In this document: one piece after another, positions 43,837-52,372 of the stretch | How positions within the stretch are numbered: the first letter of the stretch is position 1 | How the letters are laid out: every line of letters starts with the position of its first letter | From: Sphingobium sp. SCG-1 | Lineage (GTDB): Bacteria; Pseudomonadota; Alphaproteobacteria; Sphingomonadales; Sphingomonadaceae | Assembly: GCF_002953135.1 (NCBI RefSeq) | Contig: NZ_CP026372.1 | Span: 1,364,001-1,428,000 of the forward strand | DNA length: 64,000 bases | Reading direction: 5' to 3' | The notes under the pieces: generated by a model | The model's database searches: none | The model's input: only the letters and a program-made list of their open reading frames with translations | Told to the model about the DNA's origin: nothing | Position numbers and translations under genes: made by a program

Positions 43837-44901
43837 ATGAAAGATATCTGGACCCCCATCACCGTTGGCCGCATGAGCCTGCCGCATCGGCTTGCCATGG
43901 CCCCCATGACCCGAAGCCGCGCCAAGGTCGACGGCACGCCCGGTGCTCTCGCGGCGCAATACTATCAGCAGCGCGCTTCTATGGGCCTGCTCATCACCGA
44001 GGGCACGCAGCCCTCGGACGACGGCCAAGGCTATCTGACCACGCCGGGCATCTACACCGACGCGCACGTCAAGGGCTGGCGTGAAGTCGCGGACACGGTG
44101 CACGCCGGGGGCGGCAAGCTGGCCATCCAGCTCATGCATGTGGGCCGCATGTCGCACCCCAGCAACACGCCGCACGGTCGCCAGCCCGTTGCGCCTTCGG
44201 CCATCGCGCCCGGAGTCGAAATGTTCACTGCGAGCGGTATGCTCGACATTCCCGAGCCGCGTGCACTGGAGACCAAGGAGGTCGGGCAGACCATCGCAGA
44301 TTTCGTTTTCGCCGCGCGCCGCGCGATCGAAGCCGGCGCCGACGCGGTCGAGATCCACGGCGCGAACGGCTATATCGTGCACCAATTTCTCGCGCCGAAC
44401 GCCAACGCCCGTTCCGATGTCTATGGCGGCTCGATCGAAAACCGCGCGCGCTTCGCAGTCGAGGTCGCACAGGCGATCGCTGATGCGATAGGCGCCGATC
44501 GGAGCGGTATCCGCCTCTCGCCCGGCATCCCGATGGGCGGCATCGAAGAGGGTAGCGGAAACGACGAGGTCTATCGCTACCTCGCCGAGCAGCTGAACAA
44601 GATCGGCCTCGCCTATATCCACTTGCTGCACGGCGGCAACGAGCAGCTGCTATCCGACATTCGAGATCGGTTCTCCGGCACCCTGATCGTCAATCGGCCG
44701 AGCCGTACGCGCGAGCAGGTCGGCAGCGATATCGCCGCCGGCACGGCCGATATGGAGTCGATTGGCGTGATGAGCCTGTCGAACCCCGATCTGGTCGCTC
44801 GCCTCAAGACCGGCGCTCCGCTCAATGAGGTAAAGTACGACAAGTTCTACGGCGCCGGCGCCGAAGGCTACGTCGATTATCCCGTGCTGAAGGACGCCTG
44901 A
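43837..44901 (+). CDS. Old yellow enzyme-family alkene reductase (NemA-like)
   Basis: FMN-dependent reductase of electrophilic C=C bonds (maleimides, enones, nitro esters) using NAD(P)H. The 354-residue TIM barrel has MAPMTRSRA near the start, the substrate-binding His and Asn in EIHGANGYIVHQFL, and the family signature SDVYGGSIENRARF. The ATG at 43837 begins MKDIWTP. It opens the stress-gene region and is followed by a GC-rich hairpin. Confidence 0.93.
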   Translation: MKDIWTPITVGRMSLPHRLAMAPMTRSRAKVDGTPGALAAQYYQQRASMGLLITEGTQPSDDGQGYLTTPGIYTDAHVKGWREVADTVHAGGGKLAIQLMHVGRMSHPSNTPHGRQPVAPSAIAPGVEMFTASGMLDIPEPRALETKEVGQTIADFVFAARRAIEAGADAVEIHGANGYIVHQFLAPNANARSDVYGGSIENRARFAVEVAQAIADAIGADRSGIRLSPGIPMGGIEEGSGNDEVYRYLAEQLNKIGLAYIHLLHGGNEQLLSDIRDRFSGTLIVNRPSRTREQVGSDIAAGTADMESIGVMSLSNPDLVARLKTGAPLNEVKYDKFYGAGAEGYVDYPVLKDA

Positions 44902-44907
44902 TCCCGC

Positions 44908-44936
44908 GGCGGGGCTGAGTCCGGCCTGGCCCCGCC
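44908..44936 (+). terminator. Terminator-like hairpin after the alkene reductase gene
   Basis: GGCGGGGC pairs with GCCCCGCC around a 13-base loop, starting 7 bases after the stop. The following TCCGCTTCTG is only weakly T-rich. Confidence 0.5.
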
Positions 44937-45042
44937 TCCGCTTCTGCCTGCGAGATCCCGGTCAGAGGGGGTTACGCCTCGTGCCGACCAGTCTTTGAGC
45001 CCGGGGCAACTTCCTCATCACGAACATGATCGGACAACTCCG

Positions 45043-45567
45043 ATGACATACCATTTCAAACCCGCCGATGCCGCTCTGCTACTGGTCGATTATCAGGTCG
45101 GCACGCTGCAACTGGCGAACGCCACTCCGGCCTACGAGGCCCTCCGCAATGCGGTCGTGCTTGCCAAGGCAGCCAAGGTGCTGGGCATGCCAATTGTGCT
45201 GACCGCGAGTCAGGAAGACCATGTGCAGGGCCCCACGCACGACTGGTTCTCGCGGGTGCTCCCCGAGGAATTCGAGCAGCGTGTTCTGCGCAGCGGGGTC
45301 ATCAATGCTTGGCAAGATCGAGCCTGCCGCGGCGCTGTCGAGAAAACGGGTCGCAAGCAGCTCATCATCGGCGCAATCACCACCGATATCTGCCTCGTCT
45401 TGCCTGCGATCAGCGCGCACGAAGCGGAATACGAGGTGCAGGCCGTGATGGACGCCTCCAGCTCACCCTACAGGATCAACGAGGAGATCTCGCGGCACCG
45501 GCTCGACCGCGGAGGCGTCGAGATGACGGTCACGAACACGATCGTGGCCGAGCTGACGCAGGACTGA
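45043..45567 (+). CDS. Isochorismatase-family hydrolase (YcaC-like)
   Basis: 174-residue cysteine hydrolase fold. The catalytic Asp is in LLVDYQVG, the nucleophile Cys in TTDICLVLPAISAHEAEYEV, and the SGVINAWQD loop is typical of the YcaC subgroup, which has no proven substrate. The ATG at 45043 begins the conserved domain; a longer upstream frame is not supported. It is 140 bp after the alkene reductase. Confidence 0.88.
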   Translation: MTYHFKPADAALLLVDYQVGTLQLANATPAYEALRNAVVLAKAAKVLGMPIVLTASQEDHVQGPTHDWFSRVLPEEFEQRVLRSGVINAWQDRACRGAVEKTGRKQLIIGAITTDICLVLPAISAHEAEYEVQAVMDASSSPYRINEEISRHRLDRGGVEMTVTNTIVAELTQD

Positions 45568-45717
45568 TCGACGCCGGAAGGTCAGCAGATCGCACAGATC
45601 CTGCCGACTGCGTATTTGATGCGCCCTGTTGATTAAGAGCATGGCCGCGACGAGGTGGCTCGGCAATGCCGTTCCGCCTCGCTTTCTTCAGTTGCTGGAG
45701 GTTGTGCGAGGCGTGTC

Positions 45718-46428
45718 TTACCAGTTCTCGCGGTAGGGTCGCACCTCGACTTCGAAGCTCCACGCTTGGCGATCCTGCGAATGCAGCGCCCAGGCCGTTT
45801 GCGCGACGCCATCGGGTGACACGAAAAAGTCGTCCGGTTTATCGCGCATCATCGATCGCGCGGCCGGCTGATCGACCACGCCGTCGACGATCAGCAGCCC
45901 GATGTGAACTCCCAGCGGCCAGAGTGATTTGGCCATGGATTGGGCGAGACTTCGCTGCGCCGCCTTTGCGGGTGCAAAGGCGGTGGTTTTCTGTGATCCG
46001 CGCAGGGACGCCGTCGCGCCGGTGACGATGATCGAACCGGAACCCTTCTCGGTCATCGCCGGGATGACCTGTTGCGCGCACAGCAAGAGACCCATTGCGT
46101 TGATCCGCCAAGAAGTCTCGAAGTCCGCCGGCGACAATTCCTGAATGGTGGCGAACACCCCCGATCCGGCGTTGTAGAGCAGCACTTCGACGGGTCCCAT
46201 CGTGTCGCGGATCTGCGCGAATGCTCGCGCAATCGAATCCGCATCCTCCACGTCGCATGTGAAAGCTCGCGAATGCGCGATCTGCGACACCATCGCATGC
46301 AGTTTCTCGGCTCCCCGCGCGAGCAGGGCCACCTGATAGCCGCTCTGGCTGAAGCGTTCCGCCAGCGCAGCACCGTTGCCCGCGCCGGCCCCGACCACCA
46401 CGGCCACCGGTCTTTGTTCATCCGCCAT
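45718..46428 (-). CDS. SDR-family oxidoreductase with Tyr-to-Phe change at the active site
   Basis: 236 residues of a Rossmann-fold short-chain dehydrogenase. The cofactor loop reads GAGAGNGAALAERF and the NAG-type motif is YNAGSG. At the catalytic YxxxK position the sequence is FAPAK in TTAFAPAKAAQRS, with Phe in place of Tyr. The enzyme may be inactive as a dehydrogenase or act otherwise. The ATG at 46428 is chosen as the start of MADEQRPVAVVVG. It is divergent from the Rrf2 gene. Confidence 0.85.
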   Translation of the reverse strand: MADEQRPVAVVVGAGAGNGAALAERFSQSGYQVALLARGAEKLHAMVSQIAHSRAFTCDVEDADSIARAFAQIRDTMGPVEVLLYNAGSGVFATIQELSPADFETSWRINAMGLLLCAQQVIPAMTEKGSGSIIVTGATASLRGSQKTTAFAPAKAAQRSLAQSMAKSLWPLGVHIGLLIVDGVVDQPAARSMMRDKPDDFFVSPDGVAQTAWALHSQDRQAWSFEVEVRPYRENW

Positions 46429-46520
46429 ATTGCGCTTTCCTTTGTTCGAGGCGTGCTCTGAAGAACATGAATTGCACCCGTCGCTTGACCTAGCGAAACT
46501 CACGTAACATATAAAGAGGC

Positions 46521-46985
46521 ATGAGACGCGATAGTAGGATGTCGGGTGTGCTGCATGTTCTGCTGCACATGGCCGAGATAGATGGTCCGGTCACATCGGA
46601 GACGATGGCGATGATCATGAGCACCAATGCCGTCGTCATGCGGAGGACGATGGCTGGCCTTCGCGATGCCGGTCTGGTCAGATCCGAAAAGGGTCATGGC
46701 GGCGGCTGGACGATCAAGCGTGATCTTTCGAAGGTCACCCTGCGGGACATCTACACCGCGCTCGACAGTCCGGAACTCTTCGCCATGGGCAACCGCACCG
46801 ATGCCCCCGGTTGCCTAGTCGAACAAGCTGTCAATACGGCGCTCGGCAGCGCCTTCGATGCGGCGCAATCCCTGCTGCTCGATCGCTTTGCCGCCGTGAC
46901 GCTGGCCGAACTGAGCGCTGATTTTCATCGTCGCATGCTCGCCAGCGGCAAGTCCGAAGATAGGGAAATCACTCATGCATTTTGA
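46521..46985 (+). CDS. Rrf2-family transcriptional regulator (YwnA-like)
   Basis: 154 residues with a winged helix at about 5-80 (VTSETMAMIMSTNAVVMRRTM) and the wing GHGGGWTI. Only one Cys (in APGCLVEQ) lies in the region where iron-sulfur Rrf2 proteins have three, so it probably senses by a thiol or ligand instead. It overlaps the flavoprotein gene by 11 bases and is divergent from the SDR gene, so it likely controls both. A TTGACC-N17-CATATA sequence at 46485-46513 may be a promoter. Confidence 0.88.
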   Translation: MRRDSRMSGVLHVLLHMAEIDGPVTSETMAMIMSTNAVVMRRTMAGLRDAGLVRSEKGHGGGWTIKRDLSKVTLRDIYTALDSPELFAMGNRTDAPGCLVEQAVNTALGSAFDAAQSLLLDRFAAVTLAELSADFHRRMLASGKSEDREITHAF

Positions 46986-47895
46986 CGCCATCGTAGTCGG
47001 TGGAAGTTATGCGGGCCTGTCGGCCGCGATCCACATCGCGCGTGCGCGGCGGGCCGTCTGCGTCATCGACTCCGGCTCTCCGCGCAACCGCTTCGCCGAT
47101 GCCTCGCATGGGTTCTTCGGTCAGGACGGAGCCGAGCCGCTAGCAATGATAGCCGGTGCGAAAACGCAGGTTGAAGCGTATCCCGGCGTACGGATGATCA
47201 AAGGCGAGGTGACCGACGTCTCCGGCGCCGATGGCGAGTTCGAGGTGACCCTGGCTGGAGCGGAGACGCTCACGGGCAGGAAGCTGGTGCTGGCATTCGG
47301 CATCGCAGATATCCTGCCCGACGTACCCGGCTTGGCCGAGCGTTGGGGAAGCAGCGTGCTCCATTGCCCATATTGCCACGGCTACGAGCATGGCGGGGGT
47401 AAGCTGGGCGTGTTGTGGACCGCGCCCCTGTCGGCGCACCAGGCGGCCCTGATCGCCGACTGGGGGGCAACCACGCTCTACCTCAACGGCAATGCGGTAC
47501 CCGATACGGAGGCACGTGCCATACTCGATGGACGCGGCGTAGCGATCGAATCCGCGCCGATCCTCGGGGTGCAGGGCGCCGGAGAAGCGCTGTCCTCACT
47601 GCAGCTAGAGGATGGGCGCGAGGTTGCGATCGACGCACTGTTCCTCGCCCCGCGTTCGAAGTTGAACAGCCCGATCGCCGAGCGGCTCGGCTGCACGCTC
47701 GACGATGGCCCGTTCGGGCCCGTCGTCCGCACGGACGCCGGCAAGCTGACCAGCGTGCCGGGAGTGTATGCAGCGGGTGATATAGCCCGAGTACCGCACA
47801 ATGCGAGCTGGGCTGCAGCGGACGGTGTGACGGCGGGCATCTCGCTCCACCAGTCGCTCGTGTTCGCGCCACTCGCCGCTGAGGCTGCACGATAA
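46975..47895 (+). CDS. Thioredoxin reductase-like NAD(P)/FAD oxidoreductase
   Basis: 306-residue flavoprotein with the FAD site VVGGSYAGLSAAIHIA, the redox pair HCPYCHGYEHG near 125, and the C-terminal FAD motif VYAAGDIARVP. This is the low-molecular-weight thioredoxin-reductase fold, but the partner thioredoxin is not encoded nearby. It is translationally linked to the Rrf2 regulator, a pairing seen in several proteobacteria. The glutathione-transferase pseudogene begins at its stop codon (TAATG). Confidence 0.9.
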   Translation: MHFDAIVVGGSYAGLSAAIHIARARRAVCVIDSGSPRNRFADASHGFFGQDGAEPLAMIAGAKTQVEAYPGVRMIKGEVTDVSGADGEFEVTLAGAETLTGRKLVLAFGIADILPDVPGLAERWGSSVLHCPYCHGYEHGGGKLGVLWTAPLSAHQAALIADWGATTLYLNGNAVPDTEARAILDGRGVAIESAPILGVQGAGEALSSLQLEDGREVAIDALFLAPRSKLNSPIAERLGCTLDDGPFGPVVRTDAGKLTSVPGVYAAGDIARVPHNASWAAADGVTAGISLHQSLVFAPLAAEAAR

Positions 47896-48578
47896 TGATA
47901 ACGCTCTATAACTCGCTTGGGGACTCTATCCTCGCCGCGTCGGCATCTACCTTGTAGAAAATGGGATTACCAAGATCGGCCAAGTTGCGTCCAATCTTAT
48001 GGAGGGCTCGCCGCCGCCGGAGCTGGAACGATTGAGTCCGCTCGCCACTGTGCCGATCCTGCAGACCGACGACGGCACGCTGATCCGGTCTTCGATTGCG
48101 ATCCTTGAATATCTGGAAGAGCACTGGCCAGCGCCAAGCCTGCTGTGCGAGACGCCGCAGGCCCGTGCACGGACACGTGAACTGGTTGCGGTGATCGACG
48201 AGGCCACGCTTCAATTCGGCATCTGGTGTCACAAGGGCAGTCCTGCCTTTGTCGGGCGCGAACCGCAAAGAATCGAAGCGGCAACGTCCGCGGCGAACGC
48301 CTATCATGGTCGCTTGGGAATGCTCGATAGGCTGGCCGGCGAGACGGAGGGCCGTTCCTAGCCGGGAACCACGTTACCATTGCCGACTGTATCGCCATGC
48401 CCACGCTACAGTTCGCCGAAGGGCTGTACGGCGTTCCAGTACCTCCGAACTGTCCGGTCCTGACCCGATGGTATGCGATGTTCCGGGAAGGCCGAGTGCG
48501 ACGCCCGTGCCGTTCCCCGCACCGCTGCTGGCGGTCGCGCAGGGTCTCTGCGACGTGTGTCCACCGTCGAACGGGTAA
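47895..48578 (+). pseudogene. Glutathione S-transferase, broken by several frameshifts
   Basis: The pieces, in order over three frames, are MITLYNSLG, then YPRRVGIYLVENGITKIGQV, LSPLATVPILQTDDGTLIRS, then FLAGNHVTIADCIAMPTLQF with LTRWYAMF, and RPSATPVPFPAPLLAVAQG. Together they rebuild a full GST with N-terminal thioredoxin fold and C-terminal helices. Frameshifts fall near 47,922, near 48,355 (followed by a TAG) and near 48,490. With three breaks, decay is more likely than sequencing error. Confidence 0.8.
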
Positions 48579-48644
48579 AAGCGCGCTGCCCGCGCCTCCC
48601 GTCGCAGCTGATCCGACGAGAGACGTTGGGGCGTGCGGAGCCGA

Positions 48645-49550
48645 TTAGAATTGCCGCTTGAGAAACTCGGCAGTTCCATCGAGCGCATGAGCCGATGCCT
48701 TCAGCATCGCGACATTGGTCGGGAAGACATGAACCATGCCTTTCCAGACATGGGTTTCGACTTGGCGGCCAGCTTCGCCCGCTACCGCTTCGAAACGCAG
48801 CGAATCATCGAGCAGGATCTCGTCGCCGCCGACATCGATCCGCACGGGTGGCAGCTTGGCGAAATTGGCCTTCAACGCGTTGACGCGAGGATCGCTGGGA
48901 TCCGCACCAGCAAGATACTGCCGTGCTCCATCGGTCAGAGACTGCCGGTTCAAAATCGGATCCACATCGCCAAGGCCCTCGACGCTCTCCCCTTCGAGAG
49001 CGGGATCGACCCACGGGGAGTATACGACGATCGCAACGGGTGCAGGAATTGCTTCGGCGCGGTTCATCGCGACCGAGAGCACCGCGCCGCCGCCTGCCGA
49101 GTCGCCCATCAGAGCAACTTTGCCGCCGGTGGTGCTTGCGAGCTCTGCGTAGGCCGTGCTCACGTCGTCGTAGGCTGCCGGGAACGGATTTTCCGGGGCG
49201 AGCGCATAGTCGATGACAAAGATCGGGCGACCGGCGCGAATGGCGATCTGGCTTGCCAGTCCGCGATATGCCTCGGCGCTGCCCAGAACATATCCTCCCC
49301 CATGAACGTAGAGAATGGCGCCGTCTTCGACATGCGTGCCGGCGGGCGAAACCCACCAACCGGGCATCCCGGCGACTTTGCCTGGGTATGTCTCGATACC
49401 ATCGGCGATCTTCGTGCGGGAGATCAGCTGGTCGTACGCCTCGCGCGCGCCCGGTTCTATCGAGAAGCTGCCGGAAAGGCCCATCATGGCCCGCATCGCC
49501 AGCATGGCGGCACGGTCGCGGAATGCCTCGTCGTGATGGATGATGCTCAT
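48645..49550 (-). CDS. Alpha/beta hydrolase (hormone-sensitive lipase family esterase)
   Basis: 301-residue esterase with the oxyanion motif YVHGGGYVLG, the nucleophile elbow GDSAGGGAV, and the later DEILLDDS and KGMVHVF segments that supply the Asp and His. Family IV esterases act on short acyl esters. The ATG at 49550 is preferred over an upstream start that lacks domain similarity. It lies 117 bp downstream of a LysR gene on the same strand. Confidence 0.9.
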   Translation of the reverse strand: MSIIHHDEAFRDRAAMLAMRAMMGLSGSFSIEPGAREAYDQLISRTKIADGIETYPGKVAGMPGWWVSPAGTHVEDGAILYVHGGGYVLGSAEAYRGLASQIAIRAGRPIFVIDYALAPENPFPAAYDDVSTAYAELASTTGGKVALMGDSAGGGAVLSVAMNRAEAIPAPVAIVVYSPWVDPALEGESVEGLGDVDPILNRQSLTDGARQYLAGADPSDPRVNALKANFAKLPPVRIDVGGDEILLDDSLRFEAVAGEAGRQVETHVWKGMVHVFPTNVAMLKASAHALDGTAEFLKRQF

Positions 49551-49666
49551 GATATTATCCTTCGGTTGGTAACTGCCACCGAAGGTAGCGTCCCGCTGCC
49601 ACCAGCGGCAGGGCATCAATCTGAACGCAGTGTTCCACCAGTGGGACTAAGCTGGCTTGCGCGACA

Positions 49667-50560
49667 TCAGCGCACGAAGGCGGCCAGTTCGTCAGCCGAT
49701 CCCGTGGGGAAGGTGAGTTTGAGATGGTCGAGGAACGCGGAGACGCGCGAGCTCAGCAGGCGCCGCGACGGGTAGAGCGCCCACAGCTCTGTACCCGGCG
49801 TGTCGAGCTCGCCCCAGAGAACCAGAGTGCCCCGTTCAACCTCGTTATGGACAAGCGAATAGGGCAGGGCCGCCGCTGCATTGGTCTGGCGCAAGGCATC
49901 GCGCACCATGACCAGCGAAGATAGCGAGAGGATCGGCTCGATCTCCAGCTTCTCGATCCCGTCGCCGCCGTGGCGCAGACGCCAGTTGGTCTGCTTCCAG
50001 TCGGTGCCGCGCACGATCGCCGGTACGCTCTTGCGTGAAGAAGGTCGCGCCAGACCGGCACGAGCGACCACGACTTGATAGTCTCGCAGGAAAACTCGCC
50101 CGATGAGGTTGTCGTCGGCAGCGGGGTTGATCCGGATGACGAGGTCGATTCCTTCCTCGACCATGTTCACCGCCCGGTCCTCGGTGGTGATCTCAAGCTG
50201 GACCTCGGGATAGGCGGCGCAGAACCGGGCCGCGACCTCGCCCATCGCGATCTGGCAGAAAAGCAGCGGCGCACTGATCTTCATGTGCCCGCGCGGCGTC
50301 TCGCCGCCCGAGGCGATCGCCGCGACGGTCTCGTCGAGATCGGTCAGCAGCTTGGCACTGCGTTCGTGGAGTGCGCGCCCCTCCTCGGTGAGCTTGAGAT
50401 CGCGGCCGCCCCGCTCGAACAGGCGCAGGCCCAAGCCCGCCTCGAACTCCGCCACCCGGCGCGACAGCGTTGCCTTGGGGCGATTTGCGGCGCGGGCAGC
50501 CTTACTGAAGCCGCCGTGGCGGGCAACGAGGTTGAAATCGGCAAGCGCCACGAGATCCAT
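49667..50560 (-). CDS. LysR-family transcriptional regulator
   Basis: 297 residues: an N-terminal winged helix (FSKAARAANRPKATLSRRVAEFE) at about 18-40 and a substrate-binding domain from about 90. The subgroup resembles regulators that control oxidoreductase or aromatic-compound genes. It precedes the esterase on the same strand, which is unusual for LysR (usually divergent). Its start lies only ~65 bp from the remnant of fghA, so it may have arrived by the event that cut fghA. Confidence 0.92.
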   Translation of the reverse strand: MDLVALADFNLVARHGGFSKAARAANRPKATLSRRVAEFEAGLGLRLFERGGRDLKLTEEGRALHERSAKLLTDLDETVAAIASGGETPRGHMKISAPLLFCQIAMGEVAARFCAAYPEVQLEITTEDRAVNMVEEGIDLVIRINPAADDNLIGRVFLRDYQVVVARAGLARPSSRKSVPAIVRGTDWKQTNWRLRHGGDGIEKLEIEPILSLSSLVMVRDALRQTNAAAALPYSLVHNEVERGTLVLWGELDTPGTELWALYPSRRLLSSRVSAFLDHLKLTFPTGSADELAAFVR

Positions 50561-50663
50561 GTTTCACCTGCAGGACAGTCGAACGGATAGCTGCACACTT
50601 CGCCTCGCTCGCGAAACAGTCAATACCGAAGGCGATGTTCGTCGAGACCGTTTCGAGGCTCAT
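50502..50663 (-). pseudogene. fghA: fghA (S-formylglutathione hydrolase), only the first codons remain
   Basis: ATG at 50663 with a good ribosome binding site (AGGAAA) starts MSLETVSTNIAFG, which matches the N-terminus of S-formylglutathione hydrolases (ETVSxNxxFGG). After about 13 codons, near 50,625, similarity ends and the frame runs on in unrelated sequence to a stop at 50502, inside the LysR gene. The position, directly after the frmA and VOC genes, is where fghA is often found. The short match makes this a reasoned inference. Confidence 0.55.
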
Positions 50664-50727
50664 GATCTTTCCTAAGAAGCGAAGGGCGAGGTAGATCCCA
50701 GCGCCTCCGATAGGCGCCGGTCGCCGA

Positions 50728-51130
50728 TCACTCGCCGGTGAAGGTGTAGTTGCAGATCTTGATACCTGCCGGATCTCGAAGATAGGAGGCATAGGCACCG
50801 GGCAGATGACTGCGCGGACCTGCAGCGCCTTCAACGGTGCCGCTGTTTGCAATGCCCGCTGCATGAAAAGCATGCACCTCAGCCTTCGTCTGCGCAGCAA
50901 AGCCAACGGTGGTGCCGTTGCTCGAGGGCGCCTCGCCATTACTGCGCTTGGCAATGACGAACGCCGGCTTGTCCCGACCGTACAGGATCCAGTCGCCGAA
51001 CGGTCCGAGATTTTTGATGTCGAGCGTACCCAGTACGGCGTCATTAGAACTTGGTCGAGGCGTCCATGTCCTTCGCCCTGATGAACATGTGCGAGAAGAC
51101 GTTGTCACCTGAAATCAATGCGTCAGCCAT
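50728..51130 (-). pseudogene. VOC/glyoxalase-family protein, frameshifted
   Basis: ATG at 51130 starts MADALISGDNVFSHMFIRAK and runs to DASTKF followed by TAA near 51,045. One base out of frame the protein continues DAVLGTLDIKNLGPFGDW and so on to YLRDPAGIKICNYTFTGE at 50728. A single extra base (TAATGAC where TAYGAC is expected) explains the break. VOC proteins of this type are often encoded between frmA and fghA. A sequencing error could cause this one, but the neighbouring gene is broken as well. Confidence 0.8.
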
Positions 51131-51160
51131 GAAAACTCTACTTACTATGTGAGATGTTCG

Positions 51161-52273
51161 TTAGAAGACCACGACCGAGCGAATAGACTTGCCCTGGTGC
51201 ATGAGGTCGAACGCGGTGTTTATCTCTTCCAGCCCCATGACATGGGTTATCATCGGATCGATCTCGATCTTGCCGGTCATGTACATGTCGACGATCTTCG
51301 GTACGTCGGTGCGGCCCTTGGCGCCGCCGAACGCGGTGCCGCACCAGTTGCGTCCGGTGACGAGCTGGAAGGGGCGCGTGGCGATTTCCTTGCCGGCCTC
51401 GGCGACGCCGATGATGATCGAGGTACCCCAGCCGCGGTGGCAGGCCTCGAGCGCGGTACGCATCACTTCGGTGTTGCCGGTTGCGTCGAAGCTATAGTCA
51501 GCGCCGCCGTCGGTCATCAGCACGAGCTTGGCGACGACATCCTCGCGGCTCATTCTCATGCTGTTGAGGAAGTCGGTCATGCCGAACTTGCGGCCCCACG
51601 CCTCGCGGTCGGGATTGATGTCGACCCCGATGATCTTGTTGGCGCCCGCGAGGCGTGCGCCCTGGATCACGTTGAGGCCGATGCCCCCCAGACCGAAGAT
51701 CACGACATTGTCGCCGACTTGGACCTTCGCGGTGTTGATCACCGCGCCGACGCCCGTCGTCACGCCGCAGCCGATATAGCAGCTGCTCTGGAAAGGCGCG
51801 TCCATCCGGATTTTCGCCACCGCGATTTCAGGCAGGACGGTGAAGTTCGAGAAGGTCGAGCAGCCCATATAATGGAAGATGGTCCGGCCATTGTAACTGA
51901 AGCGCGATGTGCCGTCGGGCATCAGCCCCTGCCCCTGGGTCGCGCGGATCGCGGTGCACAGGTTGGTCTTGCCGGAAAGGCAACTTTTGCACCGGCGGCA
52001 TTCAGGCGTGTAGAGCGGGATCACATGATCGCCCGACTCCACGCTGGTGACGCCGGCGCCGACCTCGCGCACGATGCCAGCCCCCTCATGGCCAAGGATC
52101 GATGGGAAGATTCCTTCGCTGTCGAAGCCGTCCAGCGTATAGGCGTCGGTATGGCAGATCCCGGTCGCCATGATCTCGACGAGCACCTCGCCGACTTTCG
52201 GCCCCTCCAGGTCGATCTCAACAATTTCAAGCGGTGTCTTTGGCGCGAAGGCCACAGCGGCTCGGGTCTTCAT
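51161..52273 (-). CDS. frmA: S-(hydroxymethyl)glutathione dehydrogenase / class III alcohol dehydrogenase
   Basis: Zinc enzyme that oxidises the formaldehyde-glutathione adduct to S-formylglutathione with NAD. The 370 residues show GICHTDAYTLDG and GHEGAGIV for catalytic zinc, the structural-zinc cluster CRRCKSCLSGKTNLC, and the NAD site GLGGIGLNVIQGARLAGA. It is the first gene of a formaldehyde operon whose next two members are broken. A LysR gene lies divergently 100 bp away and may control it. Confidence 0.95.
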   Translation of the reverse strand: MKTRAAVAFAPKTPLEIVEIDLEGPKVGEVLVEIMATGICHTDAYTLDGFDSEGIFPSILGHEGAGIVREVGAGVTSVESGDHVIPLYTPECRRCKSCLSGKTNLCTAIRATQGQGLMPDGTSRFSYNGRTIFHYMGCSTFSNFTVLPEIAVAKIRMDAPFQSSCYIGCGVTTGVGAVINTAKVQVGDNVVIFGLGGIGLNVIQGARLAGANKIIGVDINPDREAWGRKFGMTDFLNSMRMSREDVVAKLVLMTDGGADYSFDATGNTEVMRTALEACHRGWGTSIIIGVAEAGKEIATRPFQLVTGRNWCGTAFGGAKGRTDVPKIVDMYMTGKIEIDPMITHVMGLEEINTAFDLMHQGKSIRSVVVF

Positions 52274-52372
52274 ATACTCTCAAACTCCATCTATTTTTCT
52301 ATTAGCACTCTAGTTGCGGTTGATAATCCCGGCTATTTGCAAGACATTATTACTCTGTGGGAATAATCACTG

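Noticed and set aside
45568..45717. Possible transposase or gene remnant between the YcaC-like and SDR genes
   Set aside because: A frame reading LIKSMAATRWLGNAVPPRFL looked protein-like, but it matches nothing I can name and has no ends or repeats of an insertion sequence.
51149..52366. Plus-strand frame of 405 codons opposite frmA
   Set aside because: Antisense to a clearly identified dehydrogenase, with no recognisable motif.
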